Shown one piece after another: positions 10,416 to 23,146 of a DNA stretch of 64,000 bases (positions are counted from its first letter, which is position 1; each line of letters starts with the position of its first letter). This stretch comes from Heterobilharzia americana (taxonomy: Eukaryota; Platyhelminthes; Trematoda; Strigeidida; Schistosomatidae): assembly GCA_944470555.2 (NCBI GenBank), contig OX104134.1, positions 69,062,678 through 69,126,677 on the forward strand, given 5' to 3'. Both the position numbers and the translations under genes were made by a program. A model generated the notes under the pieces. That model saw only the letters and a list, made by a program, of their open reading frames with translations, ran no database searches and was not told the origin of the DNA.

Positions 10416-13400
10416 TATAACCTATGGTTGTATGTGATGGATAAAATCATTTTCTGATTGTTTTCATTTTGAAACAATGTCTTCAGCACTTTGTACATAC
10501 GTTACGCAAGCGGCTCAAAATTTTTACACCGCTCACTGTTTGCTTGCTTTCAAAATGATTGAGAGAATCTTTCAAATTGGTTGTCTAGTTTTCTGATGCA
10601 AACTTTATGGCGATCAAATTTTGTTGTGATAAGAACCAGCGTGAACCGTTAACTTGGTAATGAATTTAGGCTTCTATTATCTATTTTATGGATTCACTGA
10701 TTTTAATTTACGTAGCCAATATGTTCGTTGAATATTAGTATATCAGTTCAATGTACTTTTATCTTGAAACAATCTATGTTGATGACTATATAAATTGCAA
10801 AAAAGGTTCAGCGAGGAATCATTATTTCCAGCTGTTATTTTCTAGCTGTAAAGTCGCTGTTAGTTATTCTACTGATTTGTAACAGTAAAAGAATGTTTCT
10901 CAGCAAAATGAATTATGATCACAAATCAGGAGATTAGAAAGAATCGCGTTTTGTTCAAAATAGTAATGAGAAGAAGATTTATCAAGATGAAGCATATAAT
11001 GTCATTGAGTTAAACTCTGTAGTCCAGTTCAAGGGAGTGATGAATGCAATGCAATGCGAAGTCAGAATTTCAATAATGAAAGAATGTGATGTGGCGGAAA
11101 TTATTTTGATTGTAAATTGTTCTTAGAAGTTGCGTTTATTGCCAACAAAGTGACAAGCTAAACTAGTTTTGAATGTATAATTCAGTCTTTCACTTATGCA
11201 CTTCTCTAGCTCTCGCAGTTTTTAGGTCACCTTTTGAAAGGTTTGCACAAACTCGTCAGATGACACATTTACCAGATAGTCAAAATCCATCAAATATCCT
11301 AACGTAGAGCTATGAGGTGCTCTGCTTTGTCTTTTGTGAAACCATGTTGGTGTGTGTTCAGAAATATGCTAAGAAAGTGACCACTGAGTACTGCATATAT
11401 ATACGATAGAAGTTAGTACTGAACAGAGTTAGGTATCAGGTTAACCAATGTTTAAAAAGCAATCAACCAAAACATTAGATTCTAATATCTGCTATTAATG
11501 ATTAGTAAAATATGTGATAACTCAACATGGGCTTATGAAGGTATATGATTTTCAATGAAAATCATCTAAGCAGTGTGAGGCACTGTTGGGAACGCGTATA
11601 TTATTAAGATAAACTGATGATTATTCAACAAGCTTACTTCTGTTTATATGAATCCTGGTCAACATTTAACCGGAGGTTTTCACAAATATTGGGTGTCAAA
11701 CGAAAAGTTGACATTAGATATGTTATATTTGAATGAATTTTCAGCGTGTTTACAGCTAAATACAAGCGTATGCGTCTGGCAACATTATAAACAAACAAAA
11801 TCTAGAGTTTAAGTCACGTAGACTTATATCAACAGTATGTTAATACATATATCCAGCTACTCAATTAGCAAAATGTTTGATAATATTATTTTCACAATAG
11901 ATAGTGTTAAATGAAATCTTATAGATAAAGTAGTGAAAAATCAAATATAGTCTCGGTCGAAGTTTCCGATATAGAAGGGAGAAAACTGAGAAAAGTGTAC
12001 AGAATATTTTCATACAGAAAGTGATAATAATCATGATATTCTGAAACAAAAAGTGAAATGTTTTCTATTTTCTATGTCTTTTAGAAAGCATATTTTTTGT
12101 CTCAAACTAGTTTATTGATAAACTGCCTCCTGATATGATGAGACTGCAAACTCAAACAAGCACTCTTTAAGATCGACGCAAATGAAAGATTGGTAGTTTT
12201 AAAAGGGTTGAAGCATGATAGGTGATGACTTTATGACTATGAGTTTGTTCTCTGATGGCTGCTTTGTCACTGAACATAGTAGACCGGAGAATAATCGGTA
12301 GTGGATGCTGAAACTCTTGCTTGACCTAAATTTCTTAGACGCTTTCACAACTGAATAGTTTAACATCCATCAGAAAATTATTTGCAGGGTGCATGGTCTA
12401 TGTTGATATTAATCACAGGTAAGTAGTTTTTTTAATTGCCCAACAGTAATTTCATCAAGCTTTCCGTTGAAATTCACCCAGCCAAGATTTCAAGGTATGG
12501 TCTCCGACAGAAAAGTGTCGTGAACTAATGACAAATAATACCGATCTACTTACCCTGATATGCAGATTTCGTTATCCAGATCAGAGTGATCTAACCACCA
12601 GATATTCTTTTTCCTTGTTTTGGGTCCAAAATGTCAGCAGTTTGCCCGGATAGTCTGAACAATTCTGTCATGTGAGTTGGATTTTAATGTATACATCGCT
12701 TTGAACTCAGTCCAAAACAAGCGCACAGGCGTGTGGTGTTAGAACACTCATATCTGACTGATGTTATCTATAGATCAGTGTGAACGGTTTCCAAGTGCTA
12801 ATGTTTTTCAATGGTATATGTCGACAGTTTAACCTTAGCTTGAGGTAATCTTAGCGAAATCATTATTGAATCAGTAGCAAGTTACATGTATGGGATGCTA
12901 CCAGATTGCGTGAATGCGTTTCTTCTGTTTATAATTCCATTTATAATCTTTTGTTGCTTTAGTAAAGTCTTACAATGCGTGCTATTTCGGCTGTTACAGT
13001 GGCAATTTTAGAAGCAGAACAGTGAAAAGCCTGTCGACAGAGGATTAAAGATTGGTTTCTCAGCCATAAGCACCTTGATGTAAATAAATCATTTCATTTA
13101 CAAATCTGTTTCACCACATATCTCTATGCAATAAATCATTGCAACTAAGCTAAGCTAAGCTATAAACGGTGTCATCTATTTCCCAACTATCTCGGCTAGC
13201 CACTTATGTAATGAAATTGAAGTAGACACAACTGACCACTTCCTAATTAAGATGAAAAGGCTTTAATTAGGTTCTGTGCTTCAATTGGTTTGACGGAAAA
13301 AGGAAAATAATAAAGTAAATAAATAGTTCCTTATAAATCCGCTTAAGGATATGTTCAGTCAATGGCTATCGCTGGTTACTACTGAGAAGTGTTTTTTCCT

Positions 13401-14539
13401 TAAGTTACAGTAGATGACCTTTACCGGTGAAATTAGAAAAGTCTGGAATTAGGTAGGATACCCCTTAATTGTAACGAACATATTTCGTACTACGCTGCAA
13501 GTCAGTAAGGAATAGTGTTACTCGCTGAATGTCAACATATCAAAATAATTGAAAACGTTCATCTCAAGTTCCAAACGTCCAAGGTTCGATACTCTGTTGC
13601 ATTCAGGATGTGCACGAATAAAATGACCACGGTGAGATGAAAGAAATGCACGTCAACGTCTGGTTTTCCCAAATTACTGCATCCATAATGAAAATGAACT
13701 TTAAATAATTAAATTCTGTGATCAACACTTATTGAATAAAATACCCCTACGGATTATTCATTCCCGCCAAAATCACTTTATACCTTTGTACAAAGATAAA
13801 CAGATTTAGCAAAGCTTTCGGCTGTTTTTACTACTTATTCACAAACCTAATTAGGCACACACAAAATACGACTGACATTTATGGTAAGTATGGTAATCTT
13901 TCTTATCAGAGATGAATAGCTAGAGGCATTCGTAAATAAGCATATTTTAAGGTTCCTGTTGATTTGATTTGATCGAACGAGAGACTTATGCGCAGAGTAA
14001 TTACTACTGAAGATAGTACTGCTATTTTCCTTTTGTTATAGACAACCTCATGTACAATAAAACCTAACCAAGCATCTAGTTGGAAAATGTCAAAGTTGTG
14101 GATGAGCTAAAAAGATTGTTATTGTCTAGGAAGGAGGTTTTACTTCTCTTAATTTTGCTTACTAGTGCTAACAAGGCAGAAGCCAAGATCAAACAGAACT
14201 GTAAATCAGAAGCAAAATATTGAGCTAAACTAGAAAGTTGCATGACTACTTTGATATGATTATGAGAAATAAATTCTACTTCAAATGTCATCTAGTAAAT
14301 GATACTATTATATTAGGTGCTATATCAACTATGCTAAATTAACATGAAACTCTGAACCATTAGAAGTCAAAAAAGATGCAAGATGACACCGACTTACTTG
14401 ACCTGATAACTACACCAAATGCACTTTTTAGTCCGAGGAACTTAATATCTTTGTGCTGAAGATCGAGGCATAGAAAAATATATAAAGGGCAGTCTCGTGC
14501 AACGGTCATCTTGATCCACATGAATATGCAGATAATGAT
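10416..14539. other. Unique-looking AT-rich sequence, no gene recognised
   Basis: No RT, endonuclease or exon motif found on either strand. A short (TAAGC)3 run sits at about 13146-13160. Several short ORFs (for example 14076-14291 minus) lack recognisable motifs. Probably intron or intergenic spacer. Confidence 0.5.
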
Positions 14540-15250
14540 AAGCTACTACCCAGATACTTGGGAATCGTTTTAAACCAGGTAAGGCTTTCCAAGCTTTGCA
14601 GTCACTTTATGAAGTATTCTGAAGCTTCGATAAGGATATGTTTCGTATATTAAGCCTGGCATGTAGTAAACCTTATTTGTAATATGGGATTTTAGGGGCT
14701 AACCCGATTTCTTAAAATGAAGCAGACATCTTTGCAAGGGTTCAAAGGATGGTAGCTAAAATGGCCAACGGCTTCCCCGGCAGTTGCTAGTTAATGATGA
14801 TAGTTTAGTACTCTCTAAGCTTTGATATTTTGTCATGAACGTTTCATCACCAGGCTTGGTAACATCTTCAACCCTAACCTCATCCGCATTCTGAGCTACA
14901 AGTCTTTTCCTACACTTCAGTAACTAGTTCATTTTAATATAGATTGAGAGGAGACTATGTTTACTAAAAGCATCCTACATGTGACGATCTAGATTAAAAG
15001 TATCTTACTTATTTCTCTCCTGCTGAACTGATTACCTTCGAGGATACCACCAAAAGGTCTGAAAATATCACTCCAATAATTCACGTCCTAAAAAATCTGA
15101 GGACCAACTGAATTCTTTGTCGAAGACCATTGTTTCTCTATCTTCCACTAATACATTCAAAAAGAGACTGGACCTAGTACATACTGAAAATCTCAAAATT
15201 TATTATATATCACAAGGTTTTATGATTATTCATAAAAAATGAAACTGAAA
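14540..15250 (+). mobile_element. Degenerate CR1/SR1-like RT C-terminal fragment
   Basis: Across frames it reads RSFDKDMFRILSLACSKPYL, then YGILGANP, NEADIFARVQRMVAKMANGF, LRGDYVY, and finally STNTFKKRLDLVHTENLK-like sequence. The known family order is SFDK..F..LY...VRP.LEYG....P...KD...LE.VQRRATKMV ... LRGDLI.TY ... N.FK..LD. Frameshifts and stops are frequent. 5' truncated; an old copy. Confidence 0.7.
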
Positions 15251-17039
15251 GGTCTACCGGTTTCTTTTGCATCCGATAACTTACTACCTTGATTGTGCCA
15301 TGTGATTTACTATTATTTGTCATTAGCATTCAACATGTGACTTTCTAGAAGTTTCACTTCGATTCAATTTGATATACGAATAGAATTTGGGCAATCATAG
15401 GGTATAATTCCACTTTAGTTCCTACTTATATACGTTCCGACAGAATTCATATTGTATGCTTATGAGCAAAACTTTCTACGCGAAATGTCAGCCAGTTAGT
15501 AAAACTGTTTCACATTCAAGTCTTTTTCTGCTACACTAAAACTATCTTTGTAATGATTTCCTTTTTCCGCCTCATAATACCATGAATCTGTCAAGAAAAC
15601 CTCTCAAATTTAAAGTAACTCAGAACGGGCTGAAGAGAATTATATATGCTTTTATTCCTACTCAATATCAGTGTGAAAATTCTGTTTGTAGACACTATTA
15701 TACTGTCAAATTATAGTGAATACTATTGATAAGACTATGAGATATCCTTAGCTAAACGAAAGGAAGCTAGTTTGGAGGGTGGAGGACTGAGTCTGAAAGA
15801 AAACCTTACTTCCCAAAGGACTGGGACCAAACGTTCTCATAGATCAAGTTTTTTCAACCTCAATCTCCATTCGTTCATACCAATACAATTAAATGAAATG
15901 ATTTGCTGTTGCATCACAACAGATCTTGGTGTCAGTTTAAGTTTTTAACAAAGCCTAGGTTTAGTGGATTATTTGTGTTAGATTAATATCTAGAGCTGGG
16001 AAAATAATCTGGATAATGGCTGGTTGGCTTTCTCAGCTAAAGTCAAACGAAAATACATTTCAGCCTAATATTGAATAGTTAGAAGGAATAGACAGAAAGA
16101 CCTTGACCTCACTGTCGTATTTGTCGGCACTTACCAGATAAATGTATATGCAACTTGGTGAGAACTAAAATCTGCTCAGAAATTCGAACCCGTGTTACAA
16201 AGTGTTTCAGTTAAAGACGTCACCAATGACCTATTCAAGCCACAATGGACCATAGTCTCATTAATCATCCACTTAGTCAGGCATACACAGGAAGTCTTTT
16301 CTGAGAGCATATGGATTGGAGTCAGACAAGTTTCCGTTAATCTCCAATCATTTTTCTCTCATAATTCATAACAGCCTAATATTTAACCGGGTATCTTTTT
16401 TTGAACAGCAGCGTGGTTGAAATAAGAAGATTTTCTGCTTTCTCCTGGAATTCTGGTCCTATCTTCTTCAAGGGAATAATAAGCACTGAAATATCAAAGA
16501 TAAGTAAATGAGGTCAAATATGTGTACTTAATCTCCTTGCCTAATCCCTTTAAAAGTAAACCTAGTCACTAGTCGACAACTGTCCGTCTGTTCTAGCTAC
16601 CATTAGATATGGCCCAAAAAGGTTTTACTGAGTCTTCGTTTATTAATGAAATCAATTTTATTTCCCATTTCTATTGCATGTAATGAACTTGCTGATTCGT
16701 TTTCTAGTGTCTTAACTCGACTCAGAATACTGTGGAAAAAGTTAAGTGAAACCATGACTGACGTTTATAGGAATGTAATATTTTGTTGGTTGTATTGAGA
16801 TGGAGCACAAGATTAGTGCTGTGGAAAAAAGATAATATTTCTTCTGCTTTGTAATCTTACTCATGCTAGATTTTAAAAATCTCTAAAGTTAAGTCACTTC
16901 CAAAAAGAATAGATTGCTATGATTCTAAAATATTTGATTTTTGATATCCGAAACGACTTATTTCTAGTTTATAAAAACTGCAACACTATTAATTCATCAG
17001 CCTTTGAGTACCAATATTCTGTTACAAAGACTCTATCTT
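15251..17039. other. Unassigned, with a tRNA-like SINE candidate at about 16060-16260 (minus)
   Basis: Mostly featureless AT-rich DNA. On the minus strand 16181-16190 reads GGTTCGAATT, close to a tRNA B box, about 35-45 bp downstream of an A-box-like GTGACGTCTTTAACTG. This suggests a diverged tRNA-derived SINE. No terminal duplication was seen. Confidence 0.35.
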
Positions 17040-18430
17040 TGGATTATATACGAAGCCTAGATCTATTGACACAACCACCACCTGGTTGAAAGTAATACAG
17101 GAACAAATTCATGTGTCTCAATGTACTGAACTTCTGCCAATAATACTCTCTTCCTTTTCACATGACTTACATTATTCTGCCAAAATTAATTTCAGCCAGT
17201 ATATGCCAACGACGTGGCAGTTTCTGTGCCAGTTCTTACTCAACTGGATTATAATCAAAGGCAGTTGTACACATCCGAAATTGATCTTTCTAAATATCAG
17301 ACTGCTCATCTTAGTTTCAGGTTTATATAAGACTTGTGTGAGTTGCCTTAGTTTCATGACTCTTGTAGTATTGAAAGTGAATCAAATATTATCTATCTTG
17401 GATTGAGTTTTTTTTCTTACCTTTGTTGGTCATCTCATATCCTATTGACTTCAAAATTGTATTTCGCTTAGTTTTAGGTTAGTATACACCACAAATTGAC
17501 ATCATTTGAAGCCTAGAAGTAGCGGTCAGCTGTTTCAACCTAGTATGGGGCTTTTCAGCTATGCGCACCCATGGTCCCACTAGAAATTGAACCCATGGAC
17601 TTCAGGTTCCATGCTAGCTCCATTTCTTTGAGTCACTGGGTAGGAATCTAATGGTCTTTATTTCATACTTCTTTCAGTTCATAACTTAGCACCACCTCCA
17701 TCCAATGTCGTCGCTTACTAACTGTCTTCACATTCATTTTGGTTGGTCCCACCGGTTACTTCTTATTAGAACTTCGGAAAACTCATCTCGAAGTAAGTCA
17801 TGAATGATTACTACAACTGATGTTAACCTATGAGGAATACTAACTTGAAGTAAATAAATAAGTCCGCACGAACCTACAAGTTAAGTTATTTCGTTTAACT
17901 TATTACATATGGAAGCTGAAGCTCTTTTCCACTTATGTCACTTTACCTTGTTCTTGCTTGAATTGCTGAGAAAGGACTACGTTATATTGTGTAGGGCTTT
18001 GAACGCTGTCAACGGTGACTGACATTGTAGTCGGCCGACATTTCAATTCATATGGGAAATTGTCTATAGTCATTGTACTGAACGTCGAGTGTCCTCTCTA
18101 TGAACAACTTTCTCCTTCTTTCTTCTCAGAAAGGACAAGAAACAGTAATTTAAAACATCATGCTCGAATGACTAAATAACAAGATCTATACATACCCTAT
18201 TCAGCAGTCATCTAGTGTGAAGAAAAAGACTGTTACATCAAAACTTATAAGTTTTGTAACAGTAACTTAACATTCATTTCATTCTTGTAATTATTCATGC
18301 ATCATTGTCTTCACTATCAACATTATTTGCACACTTAAATTGATATGGTTTATCCTACTGAAGATAATGTAATGGAGTACTTTTTTATCGTGACAGTATG
18401 CGCTGAGCATTGCAGTCTGCACCAATAATA
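17040..18430 (+). repeat. Unknown interspersed repeat, copy A (nested SINE inside)
   Basis: Matches 45140-46510 in inverted orientation. The best-conserved core (17110-17450) is about 90% identical by eye, with weaker but collinear similarity on to about 18430 (for example gtagggctttgaacgctgtc, catctagtgtgaagaaa, ttcattcttgtaattattca). Copy A is interrupted by about 420 bp of SINE-related DNA between two versions of tatttcg(c/t)tta. It lacks about 325 bp that copy B carries at about 46088-46412. No RT, transposase or tRNA motif was recognised. Confidence 0.7.
17471..17887 (-). mobile_element. Old SINE insertion nested in the unknown repeat
   Basis: Inverse orientation. Recognisable SINE blocks are cactgggt near 17635 (end of the tRNA-like head), gaagtccatgggttcaat on the minus strand (B-box region), and the eroded hammerhead zone (minus ccatactaggttgaaac). 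The insertion is bounded by near-identical decamers tatttcgctta/tatttcgttta (about 17460 and 17888), read as a target-site duplication. The ribozyme core has lost CUGANGA. Confidence 0.55.
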
Positions 18431-19254
18431 TCGTCCTAATTAAGTGATTATTATTATAATATTCATCTGGAGATTTAAATAATTTATTATACCACTATAC
18501 TTCAAACAAAAATATGCCATTTGATAAAGCAATAGTATGTTTTTCTTTTGAATTTCGAAGTGAAATGCAAAACTGATCATGAACCAGTTTCTAACGTATA
18601 AAACACTTTCATAATTTGATAAACTCATTAAAATCTGAACTTTGAATATCTTTAGCTTACCAGTCAGTGGTTAAACCATATTGCTAGTTCCCACAACTGC
18701 CTATTTATGGGGAACCGGCACATATGACCCCCAATAGTCAGTGACCAATACAGCTAACAACTTCTCAGTGCGCATTGCTAATTGAAACAAATCTGTTAAA
18801 TCAGTTATGTACCCACAAATCTAAGTTAGATTGGGCTGTGGTGGATTTTATTTGGATATCATATGTTGTGATCCTCTGTGAGCAAGTAGGTCAGTGTGAA
18901 TGGTTGAACTGTAAACCGCTGAATCTTTACTGCAACAGCAATAAACCCACGTGTTAATAAATAGGAGTATGACAAAAAGCACAGATTTAACTGGAGAAAC
19001 ATCACAAATAAACCAACATACATTTCTCAAGGGAGCATTTATTACTGAATGACATCAGTTGCAGTTCAATTGAAATTCTGAGAACACTAAACAAATGTTT
19101 CCTCCTAGTTTGAGGGTCGAATAGAAAAAATATAGAGAAGCATAATCTCACCAGTTACATTACATTCTTGTAAGCTTTCGAAGCTTCCAACTAATTACCG
19201 GAAGCTTGCATATTTTTAATATGCATGGGTTATTTCTGCATACATTTACCTTAC
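18431..19254. other. No recognised feature
   Basis: AT-rich, no motif identified. The small overlapping ORFs at 18775-19030 look like chance. Confidence 0.45.
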
Positions 19255-19470
19255 GGTATTTTTGAGATGAATGGGGATCTTAATTCTGACGCAGTATTCA
19301 TAACGGACTGATATCAGTTGGAGAGCCACTGAAAACCTGAGAACACTGGACAGCTATTTCGTCCATGTATGAGACTCATCAGCAGTACTCACCCACAACC
19401 CGCCTACGGATGGAACTCAGGACCTTCAGGTTTCACGGCGAACGCATTAATCATTCACCCACTGGGTCAG
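19255..19470 (-). mobile_element. tRNA-derived SINE with hammerhead core
   Basis: Single minus-strand unit running from the tRNA-like head (gacccagtgggtgaatg at about 19470) through a diverged B box, the hammerhead (19343-19388), and the tail ...tatcagtccg.tatgaatact. The tail continues with ccccattcatctcaaaa, also found after the palindrome at about 54040-54056. Complete in the parts shared with the 53465-54024 palindrome arms. Confidence 0.75.
19343..19388 (-). ncRNA. Hammerhead ribozyme, type I-like
   Basis: On the minus strand: stem I GUACUG with CAGUGU (two G-U pairs); core CUGAUGA; stem II GUCU/GGAC around a 7-nt loop; GAAA; very short stem III closed by AGCU; cleavage triplet GUC. All conserved core nucleotides of the hammerhead are present. 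Predicted scissile bond is between 19349 and 19348. SINE-encoded hammerheads are established in schistosomes (Sm-alpha). Activity of this copy is inferred. Confidence 0.65.
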
Positions 19471-19555
19471 AGTATATTTTTAATCTCTATAGATCATTTC
19501 TGTAAACATTTACCACACTGTTTAAAAAGTACAGTAATCAACCATTTAGCTTAGG

Positions 19556-19985
19556 TATATGAGTCGAAAAAACATTTCCAACAAATTACGGACATTCATC
19601 AACAGCTGCCTCTTACGCTCATCCGATACTGAAGATCAGGTGGCCAGAAAGAATAAGTAACAAGGAACTCTGGGGACGAACCAATCAACAATCTATCACC
19701 CAAAAAATATGCAGAAGAAAGTGGAGATGGATTGGGTATACATTGAGAAGACCGGTTGGGGACATCACGCGCCAAGCTAGTTTCTCGAGTGGAACCAGCA
19801 TGGGAAACGATAAGTTGGGCATCCTAGCTAAGGGTGACATAGAGATCATGTGAGGAAGAAATGAAAGCTTGTGGGCAGTCGTGGAGCCAGGTTTAAAAGA
19901 CTGCAGAGAACAGAGTGCAATGGAGGCATGCTACTGAAGCGCTACGTTCCACTAGGAACCCAGAAGAAGTAACGTAGCACTAAAA
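19556..19985 (+). mobile_element. 5'-truncated RTE (SR2-like) retrotransposon tail
   Basis: Only the ORF end is present: KNISNKLRTFINSCLLR, then in shifted frames IRWPERISN.ELW.RTNQQ, RRKWRWIG.TLRRP.GDITRQA, and ...VEPG.KDCREQSAMEA. This is the schistosome RTE C-terminus (RRILN..WP..ISN..LW..T.Q.P.E..IR.RKWRWIGHTLR). Begins 85 bp after the SINE. Direct relative of the antisense RTE at 42030-44470. Confidence 0.8.
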
Positions 19986-22377
19986 ATTACTGAATAAATT
20001 AGAAACAACCATTTTGCAATGCAGCCAAAACAGCATTTCGCTCCACAGGCTGCTCAATATTTGCATGAAGCTAAAAATAAACAATATACGATAGGTGGAT
20101 TTTAATTGTAGACTCATTACCAAGTAATAACTGTTGCGATGAAAAAGATGAAGGAAGACAAGATACTTTTGACAATAATCACAGTAAACCAACAACTATA
20201 AATCAAGAGAAATTGCTTGAAAGACATGTGTCATCATAAAATATGTGAACTTTTAACTGAAAGGAATTAGTTTTGACGAGATTCTCTTGAAGAACAGGCT
20301 GAACTAAGGAACATTTGAATACAACGCGTACAGAAAAACATACGGAAGAACCTAAACATTCAACTGCTGCGGAACAAAAGTATTCATTTATTTATTTATT
20401 CAAGAGAGGAAGAATTTCAACGAGAATAGACAGAAGCAACAGATGCATTGAAATGGTAATTTCCAGTCGTCCAGGTAATTTCAGTTAACGGCTCTGAATT
20501 CTCTCTAGTTTGTATTAGAATGTTTATTTGATATACCATACAGCGATACAACTTTGATATCTTATTTCACCTCTGGTTATCTTTGCCCATTCACGTGTAT
20601 TTATGGCAATAACAACATTTAGCGATTTTAAAAAAGGCATCTAATAAAGTTTTAGGTAAGAGAGATCCTCTATGGTAGCGTACCAGCATTTTTATCAGTG
20701 AAGTTGCAAAGCACCTAACTGGTTACTCAATATTATTTTGACTGCATGATTTCCTCATTCTGCTTTTTTTTAGTCAAAGTTATTTTGCAGCTTCTTTGAT
20801 GAACTGTCTACCAGCCCTCTTCTTGTAAATTTCCACCGCTGGCTCTAGGTGTTAGGATTCAATCGGCAGGAAGCTCTGTTTGACAAAGTTCTTGGACTTG
20901 TTGTCATTCATCAGGAAGGCATGTCTGCTGCCATGAAGAAGCTTGTGTTCCTTTGGCGGTTTGCACTGGCATCATTTTGTGCTAAAGGCAGTCAGAGAAT
21001 TGATTACTGAGCCACTTAGGCAGCGGTTAATTTCCAACATCTAACACCAAAATGCATCGCATTACAGTTTGGATCACCCTGATTAGTGGAGACATTGCAA
21101 AGTAGACTGACGTACTTCAATCAGTTCTGTGAACTGAGAACAAAATGGCTATATTGGCTATCGATTAGTGACTTATTTGGATACTTTTCTGTTTATCTGA
21201 TCTTCCTTTCAACAATGAAATTCGCTCCCTCTGATCAGATAAATTTTGACTACTTTTCTCATTAATTTGATTAATTTTGCATACATTTCCCGATTCGCAT
21301 CTATTCTAAATTATCAGGTTTTCAACTTTTATTTCACTTTCAACCGACTGAGAACATGATGTACGCGTTACTTTTGAAAACTACATGGAATTTTAATTTG
21401 TTTTCTTCCCAGTCAGTAGTTATGAAACCAAGTAAATTCATTGTATTATGTGAATCATTTTGTGTGTCTTCTGTTGAAAAATTAACAATGGAATGAAACA
21501 TTATTTTTATAGCTATTTCTGTACAAACGAATTATTGTTTACTAGTATAGTATCTAGGGGACATGAGTAGATACCTGGAACTTAACTGTAATCATGTGAT
21601 AGGTTATAAAATACAAGTTATTTTTCCCGTAATTTACTTCTTATATGCTGATAAGGGTTACTGACAATTTACACTATATCCCATATTGAAGCAAATTCAT
21701 ATTTTTAATCATGACTGTGGGGAACCAAGACCTTCGATGGGATCTCAGTATCTGAAAACGCATCGTTTATTTCTGAATTATCTTGTATGACTAGACAACT
21801 TCACTGAGGATGTCAAACAGAGTTTATCCTATCTTGGCGGTGTCACGAATGAAGAAATCTTTATGGCTAGTTCCATACACATTATGCTTACCTAATTGAA
21901 TTTTAATGCAATGCTAATGATATATGGATTCTGTGAACTGTATAAAGTACTTATTATCATAGTGGGAATCATTACGCCTTTCATTTTAGTAATTACTAAG
22001 TGAATACATTTTTGTTGTATATCCAGAAAATCACTTTCACCTACAGCTAGGGGAAACTACATGTTTGGCGCTACAACTTCTAAAATAAATGTCTTATTCT
22101 ATTTACAAAGGCCATGAAATTTCATATCATTAGACGAAAGGTGATGAAACTAGTCAGTCATTCAGACAACCAGTCTGTATTGATGTTGGGCGTAACATTG
22201 TTATATAGTGATTTAAGTCTCCATACAACATATCAGGACATCAAGATATATGACAGCAAGATAAAAGATAAAAATACACGAGAAAACAATATAGTCCAAG
22301 GTGGTAGAAAGTTAAGAAGGAATAAGATAAGCAAAACAAAACAAGAAACAGAAGTCCATACAGGTGGAGTGACTTAC
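19986..22377. other. PKD downstream intron; repeat fragment near 20850
   Basis: Begins immediately after the donor of the 22378-22517 exon (minus strand). At about 20855-20885 the block tcggcaggaagctctgtttgac recurs in diverged form at 42045 (next to the RTE 3' end) and at 55445, so it is part of an interspersed repeat. No further PKD exon was recognised. Confidence 0.5.
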
Positions 22378-22517
22378 CGTATGCTTTGAGAGGTTGGACA
22401 AATTTTGATAGTTTGTATCGAAACTTAAGTCCTTTGTTAAACTTGTTCCAGAATTTTTGGTGGTACAGGTGTTGGGTATTTTGTACGCGCATTTCTTGTG
22501 GAAATTTTGATCACAAC
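22378..22517 (-). CDS. PRKD: Protein kinase D-type gene, exon with second half of C1 domain
   Basis: The minus-strand exon lies between acceptor (tttcataatag|g) and donor (acg|gtaagt). It is 140 bp and, with one nucleotide from the previous exon, codes 47 residues: GCDQNFHKKCAYKIPNTC followed by a Ser/Thr/Asn-rich linker to NLSNLSKHT. It supplies the last Cys pair, His and Cys of the zinc-binding C1 pattern begun at 37873-38007 (C-x2-C-x4-H-x2-C-x7-C). PKDs are DAG-responsive Ser/Thr kinases of the CaMK group; this N-terminal domain targets them to membranes. The sequence after C1 fits the usual inter-C1 linker. Later exons (C1b, PH, kinase) were not found. Confidence 0.82.
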
Positions 22518-23146
22518 CTATTATGAAATAGAAGAGAAACCTTTTTAAAAAAATATAACATAAGGACAGTAGTAATATAGCTATCGAAATGCCCAGATTA
22601 CTTTTCAATACACCAGCTTACTTCTGATTACAGGTCAAGACATTTCTTTTCAAACGATAAATATGGTAATCAGAAAGAACACCTGATTTTCTGTTGTTTT
22701 CATATAAGCTTCACACTTAGATAAGGACTGTCTGATGTACGCAAGACAAGATGAGAGAATAATAACGATTAGATCAGTTAGGAATTTTTGGAAATATCTA
22801 CCTTTTTTATATATTTAGTTTCTTTTTAGGTGACGTCATTTTATATCTTAAAATTTTCTTCAATTCCATAAAAATCAAACAAATAGGTGATTAATAACTG
22901 TGAAACGTTTTAACATACTTCACTTGAAGAGTCTTAGGACGCCACTTATTGTTTTGAAGATCAGAGAAAGCATTACAACTCAGAATCCAAAAAGAGGCTT
23001 AAGTAATAAAATTGGATCAAGCTAGTTACATTTTATGTAAATCAGTGTGAGAAATGTTGAAGAATTGGTGAGATAAGATTAAAATAAGTAGAAGTGTTTA
23101 CCCAGTTATGTGAAGGAGAATATGGAAACGAAATAGTAAGTTGAAT

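Noticed and set aside
17086..17406. 106-codon plus ORF with a near-identical counterpart on the minus strand at 45839-46084
   Set aside because: Similarity is explained by the noncoding repeat. The opposite strand is also open in the same place and no family motif is visible.
20785..21000. Minus-strand protein-like reading (KLLHGSRHAFLMNDNKSKNF ... EIYKKRAGRQFIKEAAK) resembling a processed pseudogene
   Set aside because: It is broken by stops, and its centre is the dispersed repeat tcggcaggaagctctgtttgac also found near 42045 and 55445. No gene family could be named.
22241..22608. 98- and 83-codon minus ORFs with their own Met starts over the PKD exon
   Set aside because: The Met starts and hydrophobic leaders lie in intron. 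Only 22378-22517 between splice sites is exon.
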